Below are positions 7,409-7,712 of a stretch of 7,712 bases of DNA, one piece after another (position 1 is the stretch's first letter; every line of letters starts with the position of its first letter). The notes below the pieces were generated by a model. That model had not been told where the DNA came from, made no database searches, and saw nothing but the letters and a program-made list of their open reading frames with translations. Made by a program: the position numbers and the translations under genes. Source of the DNA: Bacteroidota bacterium (lineage in GTDB: Bacteria; Bacteroidota; Bacteroidia; UKL13-3). The stretch lies in NCBI GenBank assembly GCA_947462865.1, contig CANHRW010000093.1:1-7712 (forward strand). The letters are read 5' to 3'.

Positions 7409-7712
7409 GACTGTTTGTGAATTGAAAAAATGGCTTTGTCTTTGAGCCAGTAATACAATAAAATTGAACTCAATACTCCTATAAATGAACCTGCGAGTAC
7501 ATCAATTAAATAATGTTGTAACAAATATACACGGGTTAAACCCGCTGTTAGTGCAATTAAAAAAAAGAGCACCTGAAATGGTGATTTTTGAAAACACAAT
7601 GACAGCATACTACACAATGCAAATACAGAAGTGGTATGTCCAGAAGGGAAACTATTGTGTGAATGCATGGTAACACCTTCTATGAAATGAACTAAATTGG
7701 TCTGTTGAAAAA
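7405..7712 (-). CDS. PAP2-superfamily membrane phosphatase, C-terminal part (5' end outside window)
   Basis: The frame stays open to the right edge: a short run including TNLVHFIEGVT precedes the internal methionine of MHSHNSFPSGHTT, so that methionine (7668) is not the start. Two of the three phosphatidic-acid-phosphatase type 2 signatures are visible. One is PSGH, with its catalytic-site histidine at 7636-7638. The other is TRVYLLQHYLIDV, matching (S/T)RxxxxxHxxxD, with R at 7531-7533, the nucleophilic H at 7513-7515 and D at 7501-7503. The first signature (KxxxxxxRP) should lie beyond the window. Hydrophobic segments surround the motifs, and the tail ends LKDKAIFSIHKQS. The family removes phosphate from lipids such as undecaprenyl pyrophosphate, phosphatidate, phosphatidylglycerol phosphate or lipid A. 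Which of these applies here is not decidable, although the coupled glycosyltransferase points to a lipid carrier or lipid A substrate. Its TGA overlaps the next gene's ATG (ATGA). Confidence 0.92.
   Translation of the reverse strand, partial: FQQTNLVHFIEGVTMHSHNSFPSGHTTSVFALCSMLSLCFQKSPFQVLFFLIALTAGLTRVYLLQHYLIDVLAGSFIGVLSSILLYYWLKDKAIFSIHKQS

Noticed and set aside
7485..7673. Plus-strand frame of 62 codons at the right end
   Set aside because: It is antisense to the PAP2 gene, whose catalytic motifs are clear in the minus frame; no family resemblance or start signal supports it.
1..7712. Hidden novel system: RNA gene, CRISPR, phage, toxin-antitoxin or mobile element
   Set aside because: The window is almost wholly filled by five genes of recognisable families with intact frames. 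I saw no direct-repeat array, long terminal inverted repeats, tRNA-like or rRNA-like segment, transposase or integrase motif, and no clear shift in base composition.

Overview
The window looks like an ordinary chromosomal segment from a low-GC member of the Bacteroidota. The evidence is the protein families and their flavour (a Bacteroidota-type TamB, and an isopenicillin-N-synthase-like oxygenase of a type I associate with Flavobacteriia and relatives). The start codons also lack Shine-Dalgarno sequences, and two perfect matches to the Bacteroidota sigma-factor -7 element (TAnnTTTG) lie at the one divergent gene junction. I cannot place it below phylum from the sequence alone.

Layout, left to right. 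(1) Positions 1-318, minus strand: N-terminal 106 codons of a 2-oxoglutarate/Fe(II)-dependent oxygenase-like protein, cut by the window edge. (2) Positions 369-4727, minus: a very large inner-membrane-anchored TamB/AsmA-like protein (1452 aa) for outer-membrane biogenesis or lipid transport, starting at GTG. (3) Positions 4752-5783, plus: tsaD, the tRNA t6A37 threonylcarbamoyltransferase subunit. It is divergent from tamB with only 24 bases between the start codons. (4) Positions 5786-7408, minus: an ArnT/PMT_2-type polyprenyl-phosphate-dependent membrane glycosyltransferase, convergent with tsaD with 2 bases between the stop codons. (5) Positions 7405-7712, minus: C-terminal part of a PAP2-family membrane phosphatase, cut by the right edge and overlapping the glycosyltransferase start by 4 bases (ATGA).

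Three of the five genes concern the cell envelope. TamB bridges the inner and outer membranes, and the PAP2 phosphatase and glycosyltransferase form a translationally coupled pair likely acting on lipid-linked phosphates or sugars at the periplasmic face. tsaD is an essential-type translation housekeeping gene. Coding density is extreme (gaps of 50, 24, 2 and -4 bases), so regulatory signals must lie within neighbouring coding sequence. I found no RNA gene, mobile element, CRISPR array or long repeat, and no evidence of an undescribed multi-gene system. The most interesting local structure is the compact tamB/tsaD divergent junction: tsaD is predicted to be leaderless or nearly so, and the tamB promoter appears to lie inside the tsaD coding region.
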